Below are positions 48,214 through 60,103 of a stretch of 64,000 nt of DNA, piece after piece. The stretch covers positions 2,418,001 through 2,482,000 of the forward strand of contig CM066292.1 of the NCBI GenBank assembly GCA_033816765.1, written 5' to 3'. This stretch comes from Nothopassalora personata (Eukaryota > Ascomycota > Dothideomycetes > Mycosphaerellales > Mycosphaerellaceae). How positions within the stretch are numbered: the first letter of the stretch is position 1; the number at the start of each line of letters is the position of its first letter. A program made the position numbers and the translations under genes. The notes below the pieces were generated by a model. The model made no database searches. It was not told the DNA's origin and saw only the letters and a program-made list of their open reading frames with translations.

Positions 48214-48946
48214 AGTTCGAGATTAAACTAAACGACCTATACGGGATACCTAACGAAGAGGTTTATACCGATAGACATATCCGATAACTCCGACAAAACA
48301 CCTTAGTTACGGTTTATGCCTCTAAGTTCTAAGGATATGCCGCCGACCTCGAGTAGAACGACGTAGCGTTTCGTTCCTACTTCTACCTAGGCCTAAAGGA
48401 TAACGTTAAGGCCGAATTATCTCGAAACTCTAGCCTTACTAGCTTAGCCGCGATAGTTAAGGCTATAAAGGAAATTGACGAGAGACTCTAGGAGCTAAAG
48501 TACGACCGATTCGTACAGCCTAGATTCTAGAGACCCGCGAGAAGCTGAAGAGGGGGCTTTAAAGCTAGGAGTTATAACCCTAATTACGGAGACCTAATAG
48601 AATTAGACGCTACGGAAAGGCGCGGACGAAGTAAGCAGTTAATAAGAGATCTAACTTGCTATACATGTAGAAAGAAAGGCTACTATACTAGAGACTATCC
48701 GAAGAAGAATATTATTAGCCGCGAGTTTAACGTAATAGATCGGGCAATAACGACATACTAGGAATGCGAGAACTTCTTCTCAAAATCTACCTAGTAGAAA
48801 CAACCTAACGACAAGGTATTAAACGGCGGCTTCTTAATTTAATAGCCTAGGACATAGAAGTTAACATAACGATATAGAAAACACGACTATTAGATAACGA
48901 CTTACGATAATCTAAAGGAACCAACGTTATCGAAGGGAACAAAACC

Positions 48947-49501
48947 CTAGTGACCCGGAAATAACAGGTTCTAGTTTAGGGGAGAGAGCTCTAGGGGATC
49001 GTCGATAGAGAAAGGGTTGCTAGGGGCCTCTACGCTAAGAGACTCCTCGACCGAGAGTAGGGCGTCCTCGACCGCTACTACCGCTTCGGCCTCGACGACT
49101 TTATTAGTAACCGCCTCTTCTATTTAACCCTCTACCTACGAGAGCTGCTTCCGGAGACGTACTTTCTTCGAACGACGAGAAGCTAGGAGGGACGATAACT
49201 CGGAGAACTTGTAAAATAGCTCCGCCTCCTCCTCTTCCGCCTTAACGAGTTCGCGACGGAGCTTATTACGGGACTTACGTAGCTTTATCTACTAGGGATT
49301 CGAGATAGTTACGTCGCATCCCGCGTATCCCTTACGGATATACTCGGAATAACGACCGGAGCGAGGATAAACGATGCATTTCGGCTTAGGAGAGTCCTTC
49401 TTAGGACGAGCGTTCTAATAGGCGGTGTAGGGAGCTATTTCGATACCGTATTATACGATTTCCTCGGAAAGATTAATTTTACGAAGAGTATAAGAAGTTA
49501 T
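48947..49501 (-). pseudogene. antisense Zn2Cys6-like coiled-coil protein gene of H2
   Basis: 185 codons opposite to gag, ending at TAG (48947-48949). The start codon is ATA at 49499-49501, probably a RIP-changed ATG. Cys or Tyr-for-Cys positions 25, 28, 42, 51, 54 and 62 give C-x2-C-x13-C-x8-C-x2-C-x7-C. Two of the six (42 and 62) are still Cys. A Lys/Arg/Glu-rich helix follows (LRREL and KAEEEEAEL segments), then an acidic Val/Ala-rich tail. The second half-cluster resembles that of the G gene at 54853. A plus-strand frame here is also fairly open, so strand rests on the shared cluster. Confidence 0.6.
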
Positions 49502-49584
49502 CTTTAGAAGTATAACAAGTGTAGAAGTAGGGATAACTGATCATTTATAAGCTTCGGGACGAAGCTAAGCTAGAAGGGGGATAG

Positions 49585-49901
49585 TGTTACGGTTTAATTC
49601 ATAGAGAACCTACGACTACTTATTTTGCAAAACGGAGCGCTAAGGAAGACGACGGAGCCGATCTGTTTCGATACGACCGGTCTAATCGGACTGCTCGTAA
49701 TTAATCTACTTAGTCTAATTAGTTACGCTAAGACATAGCACTATATAGACGACGCTTCTTTACGAGTAGATAGGAGCCTCGTGCTTAACTCATTTTAAGT
49801 ATACACTATATACTATTTAGAACTACTACCTTCTTAACGAGTCTAAGACATCTCTATAAAGATCTAAGCCTAGTTAGTATAACGTATAGCGGTTCCTAAC
49901 A
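49585..49901 (+). repeat. H2 3' LTR (317 bp)
   Basis: Starts TGTTACGG after the tract AGAAGGGGGATAG and ends CCTAACA, followed by TTATT. Confidence 0.9.
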
Positions 49902-52650
49902 TTATTAAGCACAATTTTAGTATAGTAGCCGTACCTATAGAAGACATCCTTATATAGAAACTTAGTAACCGTCCTAGAGCTGAGAGGTGCCCTCGTTACT
50001 CTAGCCTCGATCTAGTTACTAAGTGCTTCGCGCGTAACTAGGAGGTATCTATTTTTATGTACCTAGACGGGGTCCGAGTACTACTTCTTACTAATAACCT
50101 AAGGGGTCGATAAGTGAAGCTTACTAGCGCGCTAGTTACCTTCGCAAAACCTATAAGGAGTATAACTTCGAACCTATATAGAGACATCGGCGAAGTACCC
50201 GTCCTAGTAATACCGATTGGAAATAAGGTTATATACGACCTTAGGGCTACGATAACCGTGTCTTTTATAGCATTCTATAACGATTTCCTTCTAAGCCTTA
50301 TTATCGTTAATTATAAGTTGCAATAGTGCTCCTCGGCGCTTCTAGAAGAATAGCAATTAATCCCGGATAAAGAAATTAACACTCCTCTTTACTAGCCGCC
50401 GGTACTTAGTACGAGTAATACTATCGGGCCGGGTCCTAGTTTCTATAACCTAAGTAAGTTGCTAAGAGCTTTTAGAGTATTAGTCCCCGAGATGTCGTGT
50501 TTTCTAGATTTTAACTAGATAGGTATCGACCGGCTCCGGGTACCCGAATAGCTTATTATTAATTATCCGGTCGACTTCGTCTTCGTTAGCGTCTATAGGT
50601 TCCTAAGGTATAGAGGGCCTACGAGATAGGGCATCTAGGCTAGTATGCCTAGCTCCCGTAACGTGCTTTACTTCGAACGTAAATAGCCTAATCTATACGA
50701 CCTACCGGGCTATTGCCGAGTTAGGTAGGTCCGAAGACGGCCGGTTAAGCTACTATATAAGTGTCTTAGCATTAACCTTAAGGACAAAATTAACGCTAGT
50801 AACATATCTCTAGATCTTCTTAAGCCCCTTAAGGACCCTAAGGCATTCCCGCTTACTAGTATTATATCTAGATTCTAACGCGTTCTAGATTATACTCTTA
50901 TACCGTACCGGGTAACGCCGTCGGGTACTGTCTATTAATTCTTAAGAAACGATACATCCCTATCTAGTGCCGCTAGGATTAACTAAGATAAAGATAGACC
51001 TAGCACTAGGTAAGTAGTAGAGGGTAACTAAGGCTAGAGCCTACATAAGATATCTAGTAACCTCTTCTTTCGAGAACTGCTCATTTTCTATCTAGGTGAA
51101 CTTGGCGTCCTTCTTTAGTAGCTTATACATTAGTCGAGCGATAATAACGAACTAGGGAATCTATATCCGGAAGTACATATATAGCCCTACATAGGTGCGG
51201 ACCTCCTTAATATAGGTAGGCGTAGGCTAATCTAGGATCTTAGCTATAACCTTTAGGTTAGGATAGCGACTATCCGGGCTAGTAACGTACCTAATAATCT
51301 CAAGCTTTTCGTATAACTATTAGGATTTGCCTCTAGCAACTACCGCACTAGCTCTTTCTAGGTTAGTAAGAACTAGATCTAGGGAAACAATATACTTAAC
51401 GACCTATTTCCTTAACCTAGGCTCTACTTCTACATTCCTATAGTCCTTAGTTAGTCCCTTAATACCGATGTTATTGAGAAACGGCTTCGCTCGATGCGAG
51501 ATATAATTAAGTAGAATCTTTATTACCGCACGTACAAACTAAGCAACTAAATTAGTAGCTCCTTAAGGTAGAGTCGTGTTACGTACTAGGCTAAGAGGGG
51601 TTATAAAGGCTATTAAGTCCCGGTAGGACTTATCTAAAGTAATCTAATTATAACCTAAAAACAGGTCTATAAGTAAAGCGACTCGGTACCCGGCAAAATC
51701 CTCTAAGAAGCTATCCGTATCTAGTGGAATGTTAGTATCGCGTAGAGTAACCTTATTTAGGAGCATAGCTAAGTTAATTAACCGATATAGCACATCGCTT
51801 CTAGAGGCATTAACCTTCTTTACGACTAGGAACTAGCTATTAGAATAAGCCCCTTATAAGTATTCTAGGATGTTGTTCTTAATCCGGGCTCTAATTATAC
51901 GCTTAACAATTGCCCTAAGACTTAGGTGCAACCGGATAGGGCGTGCCTACTATAGCCTATAAGGGACCGTGTTAATCTTCTAAGGTAGTATAACGTCGTG
52001 CCTAATTTGCCTTATATAACTAAAATCCTAAGCAAGGACTACCTCCCGGTTATAGAGCATCTTATCGAATAAGGCCCTTTCTATTAGTAATAGCTTAATA
52101 CTAACCTTAATTAAGGTAAGCCGTTCTAGAGTAATCCGGCTACCTCGCTTAATACTTAAGAATTTCTTAGTTAAGTACTTCCCGTTAAACGGACCTTGTC
52201 CTTTAGACATCTTAGACTCTAGGTATAGTGCCCTACGCTTCTATTCTATATCTCCCTTAACTCGTGATTCTAGGCGCTCGTAAACGCTCGCGTCTACTAG
52301 CTTCTTCTTATCCGCCTTACGCTTATACATCGTAAAGACCTACGGTATCCTAATGTTAGCTATATGTTAGCCTACTTATTACTTCCGTACCTAAGCATTT
52401 AACGTAGATTGCCTTAAGATCTCGGAGGGCTAATCCCCTTAAACTAAATAAACGTTAGTAATAGAATCTCCCTTAAACGCGCCTATTCTAATTTCTATAA
52501 CTCGTTCCTTTATTCTAGCACTCCTAAGCAATCCTAATAAGTGAGCTAAATAGTTACTAGGCGTTAGAGCCTTACCGGGTTCCTATAGATGCGTCGTGTC
52601 TTCCTATAGATACGTCGTATTGTAGTCGTACCCGTTTTCCTTACTATAGC
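49902..52650 (-). pseudogene. F2 RT-RNase H-integrase, RIP-inactivated
   Basis: Collinear with 9150-11888 of F1. RT catalytic box at 51470-51481 reads Phe-Leu-Asn-Asn, as in F1. Positions 50553-51966 are identical to 9790-11203, while both flanks differ at many RIP sites. Integrase core is near 49950-50450. Confidence 0.8.
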
Positions 52651-52651
52651 T

Positions 52652-52677
52652 ATTTACCGGTCCCGGGACCGGTAAAT
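52652..52677. repeat. 26-bp palindrome, F2 gag-protease/RT boundary
   Basis: Perfect copy. On the minus strand the RT frame can be read through it, while the gag-protease frame stops a few bases upstream in another frame. Confidence 0.9.
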
Positions 52678-52689
52678 TAAAGTCCGAGG

Positions 52690-53196
52690 TTTCTCCGAGA
52701 TAGTGCGAGAACCTTACTAATTTTATTAAATCTGGCTTTAGCAAGTTACCGGTAGGTTAAGCGCCGTAAATTAACCTACCCTTCTATTTCCCGACGCTTT
52801 TAACAGTTCTTAAAGGGTCTTATATCTATCCGAGCTAACTAGGGTAGTAAACATAACACTTTTACCTTTACGGCTAGTAATAGTCCCCTCCTACGAACTA
52901 TTATCGCAGTTACGGGTAGTAAGCCGCACCTTACGGGCCTACGGACGTCCTAGGATTGTTAGTAAGTTTAGATCCGAGGAGATAAACATATCTACCTAGT
53001 AGTAAACCCTAAATACCTAAACATCTAAATTGCCTATAATACCTTTAAACTAGGCCCGCCCTCTAGTACCTCGAAAGGTAAGCTAAGCACTCGACATTAC
53101 TAGTAACCTAAATCTATAAGCGTTCCTCTAGCCGATAATATTTACCTCGGAACCCTTATTAATTAGGTACCTAATCTAGTTCTTGTTTATCCTAAA
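52690..53196 (-). pseudogene. F2 protease region, cut by a G element
   Basis: Minus-strand C-terminal part of gag-protease, matching 11930-12440 of F1. The protease active-site segment lies near 53130-53170. The remaining gag is displaced past the window by the G insertion at 53197 (probable target CTAAA). Confidence 0.65.
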
Positions 53197-53628
53197 TGTT
53201 ACGGTTCGGATAAAGGACGGTGTAGGACGTAGTATACGGAGGAAGAATTAGAAGATAAGAACCAATCGCTAAGAAGAGGAAGGGACCTTACGTTCGGGTT
53301 ACGTACACGACCGCGCGCTTAGTGCATAGTCGAACACGACCGTAGAAGTAGCGTATGGACGTACACGACTATACGACTAGGCGACCGGTCGAGTAGATAG
53401 ACGGACGCCTAACACCGGATAGTATACGAGTTTCCTCTATATTTAGGAACGCTAAGAAACCCTTATAGTTTAAATGCGTTTAACTTATGTTACGATCTTA
53501 CTAATTAGAATATAACTCTTATTCCAATTATTTATCTTTGCTTAGCTTGCTTTAGCCTCTCTAAAGAATACCGCTACGTGACTTAACTTATCTCTCCTTT
53601 AAGACTAGCCCTAGAACGAGACATAACA
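53197..53628 (+). repeat. 5' LTR of outer G element A (432 bp)
   Basis: Starts TGTTACGGTTCGG and ends GAGACATAACA. R-U5 matches other G LTRs. The U3 (53205-53430) is unique in the window and CpG-rich. Confidence 0.85.
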
Positions 53629-54372
53629 CTTTAAACGCCCTTAGGATAAGCGCTACTTAAGCAGCTAGTAGGGGAACACCCGCCCCTAGCGAAGTAGGAA
53701 GTATCCGCCGTGCGCTACTATAATAGACTACTACGAAGGACGATAAGTCTAATAACGATAACGAGCCTACTCTAAGGAAGAACGACGTTAAGGCTACTAA
53801 GCTAGACCTCTTCTATAGAGATAGAGCTAAGTTCGACGACTGGATTAACTAGATAGATATGTACCTTATGTTCAATCTAGTCGATGCTAATAAGAGAACT
53901 ATCTTCGCTATTACGTACCTTCGCAGAAGTGCGTAGAACTGGATTAAACCTTACCTTAAGGAATACCTTAAAGGTATAGGGCGATTAGACCCTACCGGAA
54001 TGTTTAGGAGCTATACCCTTTTTAAAGAAAAGATGAAATCAATCTTTAGAACCTCGAACGAAGTCCAATAGGCTATACGAATCATTTAACACCTAAAGTA
54101 GAGAACGTCTACTTTAGAGTATGCCGCTAAATTCAAAGAATACGGACAAATCACCGGATAGGACTAGACGGCGTTAATAACTATGTTCCGACGTAGACTT
54201 AAGGACTCCGTTAAGGACGAGTTAATAAGACACGGGGGACGAATCACTAACCTCGAAGAGCTAATAAAGGCGTCGATTAACATCGATAACTAGCTCTAGG
54301 AACGACACTAGGAAAAGAAACACGACTCTAAAGTAGGAGGTATAGTAGGATACGCTCCGGATCGTAGACCCT
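53629..54372 (+). pseudogene. G element A, gag N-terminal part
   Basis: Plus-strand G gag, matching 60481-61223. Milder RIP: a few Trp codons (TGG) survive, for instance near 53841 and 53940. It stops at ACCCT (54368-54372), where an inverted LTR begins. The expected next bases, TAGGAGGATACG, are found instead as their complement at the far end of the inverted block (ending 60098). Confidence 0.8.
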
Positions 54373-54749
54373 TGTTATTGTCTCGTTCTAGGGCTAGTCT
54401 CAAAGGAGAGATAAGTTAAGTCACGTAGCGGTATTCTTTAGAGAGGCTGAAGTAAGCTAAGCGAAGATAAATAATTAGAATAAGAGTTATATTCTAATTA
54501 GTGAGATAGTAACATAAGTCGAACGCATCGAAACTATAAGGGTTCTTAGCGTTCCTAAATATAAAGGAATACATCATCTAGATCTATAGTGTCTACCTAT
54601 AGATCCCTTAGATCTAAAGGGTCTATAGTATCTATCGAGGGAGCGATAGATCCTCTATATAGGGGATCTGTGTTACGAGACTCGGATCCTAATGTCGTCA
54701 CGTGCTAGTGCGGGGGGAGCCTTAGGCCCATCGCGCTTAGACCGTAACA
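54373..54749 (-). repeat. G element B 3' LTR (377 bp)
   Basis: Reverse complement of the 377-bp LTR at 60104-60480, same length, with RIP-type differences only as far as read. Next to it lies the polypurine tract, seen on plus as CTATCCCCCTTCCGG. Confidence 0.88.
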
Positions 54750-54852
54750 CTATCCCCCTTCCGGCCTAGTCTCGTCCCGAGACTAGTCATAACCTTAACG
54801 TTTCCCACTTCGTCTATAGGTAAGGATATCTTCCCTTCTTCCTACTCTCGTC

Positions 54853-55464
54853 GTGCCCTTAGACGCGTTATCTACTCGAAAACGAAAGAACCGCGCGAAC
54901 CGCATCCATCGCCTCGGAGAAGAAGTTATAAAGCCTTATTCTCGGTGTACGAAGAACAACCTAGTGTACCGTGTGTATATCTCGTCCGGAAAGTGTTCCT
55001 ATTACTATCTTAGTAACGTAGCGCGGTACGATGCGAAGGTAACTAAGGTAGAGTAGAAAAAACTCGGGGATTAGCAAAAGAAGTTATTAGCCGATCTCGA
55101 TCGTGTAAAGGAGGCTCTTTCGGAAGCTTCGGCGAAAATGATAGAGGTATATGCGAAGGAGATGCGTCTTCGGAAGCAGTTAGATGCTATTAACCGTAAG
55201 GTAGAGGAGGGTCGTACTCTCGAGGAGCGAGAGATCGAGGAGGAGGAAGCGGCGGATCGGGAGCTAGTAGCGTAGGGCTTGCTACTCGAACCTATACCTA
55301 ATTCCGGTCTTGCTCTAAGTCCTCTAACTCGGAGCGCTATAGATAGTTTCGCCGATAATGGGTTCTAGGGTTTTCTTAATAGTGTAGTAGCGGAACCGGT
55401 TAACGGCGCGCTCCCGCTACTTAGCGGTAGTGAAAATCTTTTAGTAGCTAGCGGCAATTCGTGA
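54853..55464 (+). pseudogene. antisense Zn2Cys6-like coiled-coil protein gene of family G
   Basis: Opposite to pol, between the 3' LTR and the chromodomain, about 100 bp from the LTR. The frame runs 203 codons from GTG at 54853 to TGA at 55462-55464, with four internal TAG codons, the first at 55054. GTG is probably not the true start. Cluster positions 29, 32, 39, 48, 51 and 59 give C-x2-C-x6-C-x8-C-x2-C-x7-C; 32 and 48 are still Cys, the others Tyr. A long charged helix follows (about residues 70-135, ADLDRVKEALSEA segment), then an acidic tail. Its 3' end overlaps the 3' end of pol tail to tail. Family and role are inferred. Confidence 0.68.
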
Positions 55465-58400
55465 GGTTCGCCTTTAGTTCCTAGGTATTCTCTAAATCGT
55501 CGTATCCTTTCCACTTAATAAGGTATCGCTAACCCTTCCTATCTAGGATTCGTTCGACTTCGAATTCGTTTTCTACTTCCGGTTCGAAATAGAAGCTTTC
55601 CTAGTAGGGTGTTTTGGCGTCTACGGGTTCTAACTTAGAAATGTAGAAGACTAGGTAGATTTTCGCGTTAGGTAGTAGTCGTAGGCGGTAGTTAACTAGT
55701 CCTATAACTTTATCGATAAAAAATGGTCCGACCTTAACGTAATCTAGTTTCTTAGTCTATCTTCTTATTCTTAAGTTTTTTATAAGGAGATAGACCTTAT
55801 CCCCCTTTTTTAGTAGAGGTGCTATTTTTCTCGTGTCCTACCGTTGTCGAGACAGTTTTTATTATACATCTTCGATCGCCTTACGTGTTTCTTTATGCAC
55901 TTCCTTAAGAGTATCCGTCGTTACGATTGCTCTTTCGGCTTGTAGGTGAGATCTAGGTATTCTAAATAGGTTAGGATCCTTACTAAAGTTCGCATAGAAT
56001 GGTGTCGTTAAATTTGTCTCTAATTTATGGTTATTTAGTGCAATCTACGCTATTAGCAGTAATGAAACCTAGTTGTCTTATACATAATTAATGTAGTATC
56101 GTAGGTATTGTTCTAGCGTTTAATTTATCCTTTCGGTTTGTCCGTCTATTTCCGGATAATATGCCGTTAATAGCTTATGTTTGATTCCGATCGTTCCTAT
56201 AAGCGTCTTCTAGTAATTTAATGTGAATAGCTTGTCTCTGTCCGTTATAAACGCTTAAGGGAATCCGTAGTATTGGATAAGTCTATCTAGTACGAGGTAT
56301 CCGAGCTGCTCTACATTGTACGTTTCCGATGTAGGAATGAAGTGTGCGTATTTCGTAAGTCTATTAACTATAACTAGTATTATGTCGTATAGTTATTTCG
56401 TAACTTAATCTCTTAACGGTAGGAGTTTCGTAATAAAGTCTATTATGACTTCGTCCTATAGTTTCGTTGGTAGTGTCCTAAACTGTAGGTAACTATATTT
56501 TACATGTCTCGCAGCCTTGTTTCGTTAGTAGTGTACGCATTGTTTAATATAGCGTAACACCTTAAGTCTTATCTATAGAAATGAGAAACTGCGTTATATT
56601 AGGTCTATTGTTTTCGAAGTTCTAGGGTGCCTATATATTAGTTCGTCGTAATGTTGTCGTATACATTCTTCTTCTCGATTCTTAGGTACTTAGTACTTCC
56701 CTTACGATATAGGGAATTGTTCGTCCCTATCGCCTAATATCCGTATAATGTTATTAAATTCTCTTATGTTAGCACTAAGACTTCCGTCGGGGTTCGTCTT
56801 TAGTACTTTATGTTGCACTAGTTCTTTTCCTTCTATATAGTCGCTTCTTTGGCTTAGCGCGTCGGCGCGGCTATTCTCTCGTCCTAGAGTATATTTAATT
56901 TCGAAATTATACTGTCCTAGTAGCTCCGACTAGCGGGCTTGCCTTCGGGTAAGTTCTTTCGTCGTCGTAAAGTACGTAAGATTCTTATAGTTAGAAAGAA
57001 TTGTTAACTTCGGTAGGCCCTCGACATATACTCTCTAATGTTACATAGTAGTAACAATAGCTAGAAGCTCTTTATTATGGATGTCGTAGTTCTGTTCCGC
57101 TGTAGTTATTTTCCGGGAGTAATAGGCTACTAGGTGTCTCTACCTATCGTGTGTCTATATTAGACACGCGCCTATTGCTATGTTAGACGCATCGGTCTCG
57201 ATGTAGACTTCCTTACTACTATCGAATAGTCGAAGCGTAGGGGCTAAAGCGCATTGTTCCTTAAGTTTCTTAAACGCTTTAATCTATTCCTTTCCCTATT
57301 TCTAAGTAACGTCTTTTCTCGTAAGTATCGTTATTAGTACTACTGTCTTTACGTAGTCCTTAATGAATTTCCGGTTATAGTTCGCTAGTCTAAGAAATGA
57401 TTATACGTCCTTAAGTGTCTTTAGTTCTAGCTATTCTCTAATTAACTATGTCTTCGTAGGGTCGATCGTTATCCCTATAGTACTAATAATAAAGCCTAAG
57501 AATTTAACTTCTTTCTTATAGAATTCGCATTTCTCGGGTGTTGTCTTAAATCCTAATTGCGTAAGTCGTTCAAAGACGTCCTAGACTTGTTTTATGTGTT
57601 CCTATAGGGATCCTTTCGTGTAGACTAGTATATCGTCTATATAGGCGATAACGCATACGTCGAGTAGGTCTCTAAGTGTCTTATTAACAAGGTCCTAGTA
57701 GGATGCGGGTGCGTTAGTTAATCCTATTAGCATGACTAAGAATTCGTAGAGTCCGTATCTTATTCTAAAAGCGGTTTTCCATTCTTCTCCTTCTACTATT
57801 CGTATAGCATAGAAGGCATCTCGTAGGTTAATCTTTATGTACTAGTCCGATCCGGTTAGTCTATCTTATGCTTCTTCGATGTTAGGTAGCGGGTATCGGC
57901 TCTTAATCGTAATCTCGTTTAACTTCCTATAGTCTTATACGAGTCGTAACTTCCCGTTTGCTTTTAGAACGAATATACATAGAGTTCCTATACTTAAGGT
58001 AGATCTTCTTATCTATCCTTTAGCTAGCTTCTCCTTTAGCTATTCTCGTAGGGTCTATAGCTCTTTCTTAGACATTTAATATAGGGGTCCCTATAGAGGC
58101 TCTTTCCCTAGCTAAATGTTAATCTTATAATCCTATAGGCGGTGCTTAGGTAAGGCGGTTTTGCCTCTCTCCTCTTTAAAGAGTCGCGACTACTTGCGAT
58201 ACTCCTTAGGAATACTTAACTCTAAGATATTAGTATTCTTCGATAGTACGTTACTTCTATTACTTCTAGTAACTTCGTAACCCGGCGGCCCTACGCTAGT
58301 GTCTATCCCGGTCGAAGGTAGTTCTTCTATCCTTCTAGTCGGCGTAAGCTCGAATGCGTTAAGCTGTTTCCTTACCTTATCTACTATCGTCCGCTGTCGA

Positions 58401-60103
58401 TACGTAGGCTAAATATCGATAATATAGTCGCATTCCCTAAATGTAAGTACTCCTCTTCTCTAGTCGATTACTAGATTGTACTTTCTTAACTAAGGCATAC
58501 CTAATACTATGTTATAACTAGCTATATTAGTAACATCTAAGGTAATATTCTCGTAGTACTATTAGATAGCTAGTAGCAATAATGTCGTCTCCTATTCTAC
58601 GCTAGGTAACGATAATCCGTTTACCGCGATTAACTCGTAACCCTATTTCTTCTTTAGGATAGCGAACCCGTTTCTTCTTACGAAAGACTCGGAGATGAAA
58701 TTCCCCGCTGCTCCTAAGTCGATTATAATACTAGTCTTGTGTCCGTTAACGATTACTTATGTCTAGAAAACTATGTTTAATGTCGATGCGTAAGCCTAAG
58801 TATTATATAACTCCCTCCGGTCGCTTATTCCTAGGGAGCTAATCCTTTTCCCGAATAGTATATAGTTCGCTATGTTTCGTGCCTAGAGGCTTCGGCTAGA
58901 ACCTGTAGCCCGTTACCCTATGTCTATACTTGTAGTCTATTGCGTTCCTAGATCTTCTACGATTCTAAGTAGAGAGCCCGTACATACTATACTACTATTC
59001 GTAGTTCGTTCGAGACGAAAGTTCCTACCGGTGTTAGGTATCCGGTATCCGTTATTCGGCTTCCTATAGGTAGTCGTTCGATAACCGCTTTAGCTAAGTT
59101 CTTAGTATTGTTTATAGTTAGGTAGCCCTATACTATGCCCCTTATCGTGTCGAGTGTCTTGTCGAATTCGTTAGGGTTTAGGTATCGTCTTCCTAAGAAT
59201 TTTAGTAGGAATTCTTCGTGCCTTCGTTAGAGGTAGATAATTAACTTATAGAGTTTCTTTAGCGTATCTACCGTAAATGTGTATACTTCGTTTTCGTCGT
59301 CCGTGTCGCTCTCTTCTTCTTCGGATAAGTCTTTACTTAACTCTTCCGGTACGTAATCTTCTTCGATAGTGTCTAGTTCGTTTATTTATTGTTCCGGTAC
59401 TAGTAACTAGCGTCCGTTCTATTCTAGATCCTAGTTTTCTTTACTATCGTTATCGAAGCAAGATTCGTCTATTTCTACTTCTTAGAGCTTGTTTTATCCG
59501 TACTAAGCTCCTAGGGTTCCTACTAGTTATCGTAGCTAGTACCCTACGCCTAACTTAGCGTCGTAGTAGGTTTAATACGAGTCCTAGTAATAGAATCGCT
59601 AATAAAGGCTTCCGTAACCGTGTCGAGATTCTTTCTTAACTTTATAGTTAACTCCTCGTGCTATTATGCTAAACAATCTAATAGTCTTTAATTGTTAGTT
59701 ATTTGGTAGTAGTATATGTTGTTAAACATAGTATCCTCCTCGTCCTTATAAGGGGTCTAGGAGAGGCGTCGCAACCCGGTTACTATCCTTCTCCTCTACT
59801 CTCTAGGTATAGTTAAATTGTCGGGGTCTAATACTGCTCCTAGATTTGCCTACCTTTAGTTGCATTATATTAAATTGCTCGCGGCGCACTATATTTTTAC
59901 CGCGGCAATCCCGCGCTATGTGACCTTCCTTACTATAGGCGTAGTATATAAGTTTTCCTTTTCCTTTAGAGGGCTTTCCGTAGCCCCTACTCTTGTCGAT
60001 CCTCCGTCCTCGTTAGGTAACGTCTAGTTCTATTAGCTATGGTCTATAGTAGGGCTAGCTTTGTCGTAAGAATTCTCCCTTCGTAACGTATCCTCCTAAG
60101 GGT
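55440..60103 (-). pseudogene. G pol and part of gag (B/A chimera), RIP-inactivated
   Basis: Minus strand. C-terminal chromodomain near 55490-55570 (FEVERILDRKG, then YLIKWKGYDD, well preserved). Integrase C-terminal part, APLLKKGDKVYLL, is near 55780-55820, core about 56050-56480. RNase H about 56700-57250. RT catalytic Tyr-Ile-Asp-Asp, intact, at 57632-57643. Protease near 58690-58740 and gag knuckle near 59880-59935. It ends in gag at 60103. The crossover that made the chimera should lie in this block. Confidence 0.8.

Larger units (their letters stand above)
41477..48840 (+). pseudogene. H2 gag, split by a solo LTR, a duplication and copia
   Basis: Plus-strand gag in pieces: 41477-41712, 41915-42124 (with a duplicated piece 42372-42599) and 48214-48840. 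It carries the ATFDRT/KLE-type start of capsid, the LRG-AARGF-like block, FEIKLNDLYG, LGLKDNVKAEL near 48400, and the knuckle at 48657-48698 (C-x2-C-x4-Y-x4-Y, two ligands kept). The frame ends near 48840. The three interruptions mean no product even without RIP. Confidence 0.72.
41160..49901 (+). mobile_element. H2: gag-only LTR retrotransposon with nested insertions
   Basis: 317-bp LTRs at 41160-41476 and 49585-49901, flanked by TTATT (41155-41159 and 49902-49906). Removing the solo I-type LTR, the tandem duplication and copia leaves about 2.4 kb, the size of H1. It encodes gag with a CCHC knuckle and an antisense gene, and no pol. The 3' end AGAAGGGGGATAG then TGTTACGG is the same as in G (GGAAGGGGGATAG then TGTTACGG), which suggests that G proteins can move it. 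Confidence 0.85.
35376..53196 (-). mobile_element. F2: large Gypsy element with ORF3, interrupted
   Basis: Minus-strand F copy. 3' LTR 35376-35743, ORF3 about 36300-39690 (with the TRIM inside), spacer and pol 39691-41159 and 49902-52650, then the end of gag-protease to 53196, where a G element enters. H2 is inserted at 41160 with duplication TTATT; in F1 the same site near 9142 is uninterrupted. The gag N-terminus and 5' LTR lie beyond the right edge. Confidence 0.82.
54373..60103 (-). mobile_element. inverted block: 3' LTR and pol of G elements B/A
   Basis: Read on the minus strand from 60103 to 54373 it is the continuation of element A (from the gag break), pol, polypurine tract and a 3' LTR of B type. 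ACCCT precedes the left end and its complement AGGGT precedes 60104. Two unrelated insertions at the same gag base are very unlikely. An inversion between A and a nested, oppositely oriented B explains it. Confidence 0.7.

Noticed and set aside
48960..49570. Plus-strand frame in H2 that also reads fairly well.
   Set aside because: TAG and CTA are complementary, so RIPped DNA is often open on both strands; the minus strand has the Cys cluster shared with G and H1.
54368..54372. ACCCT/AGGGT at the G breakpoints as a telomere-like motif.
   Set aside because: The five bases belong to the G gag sequence at that point and act as the target site; no tandem telomere repeats are present.
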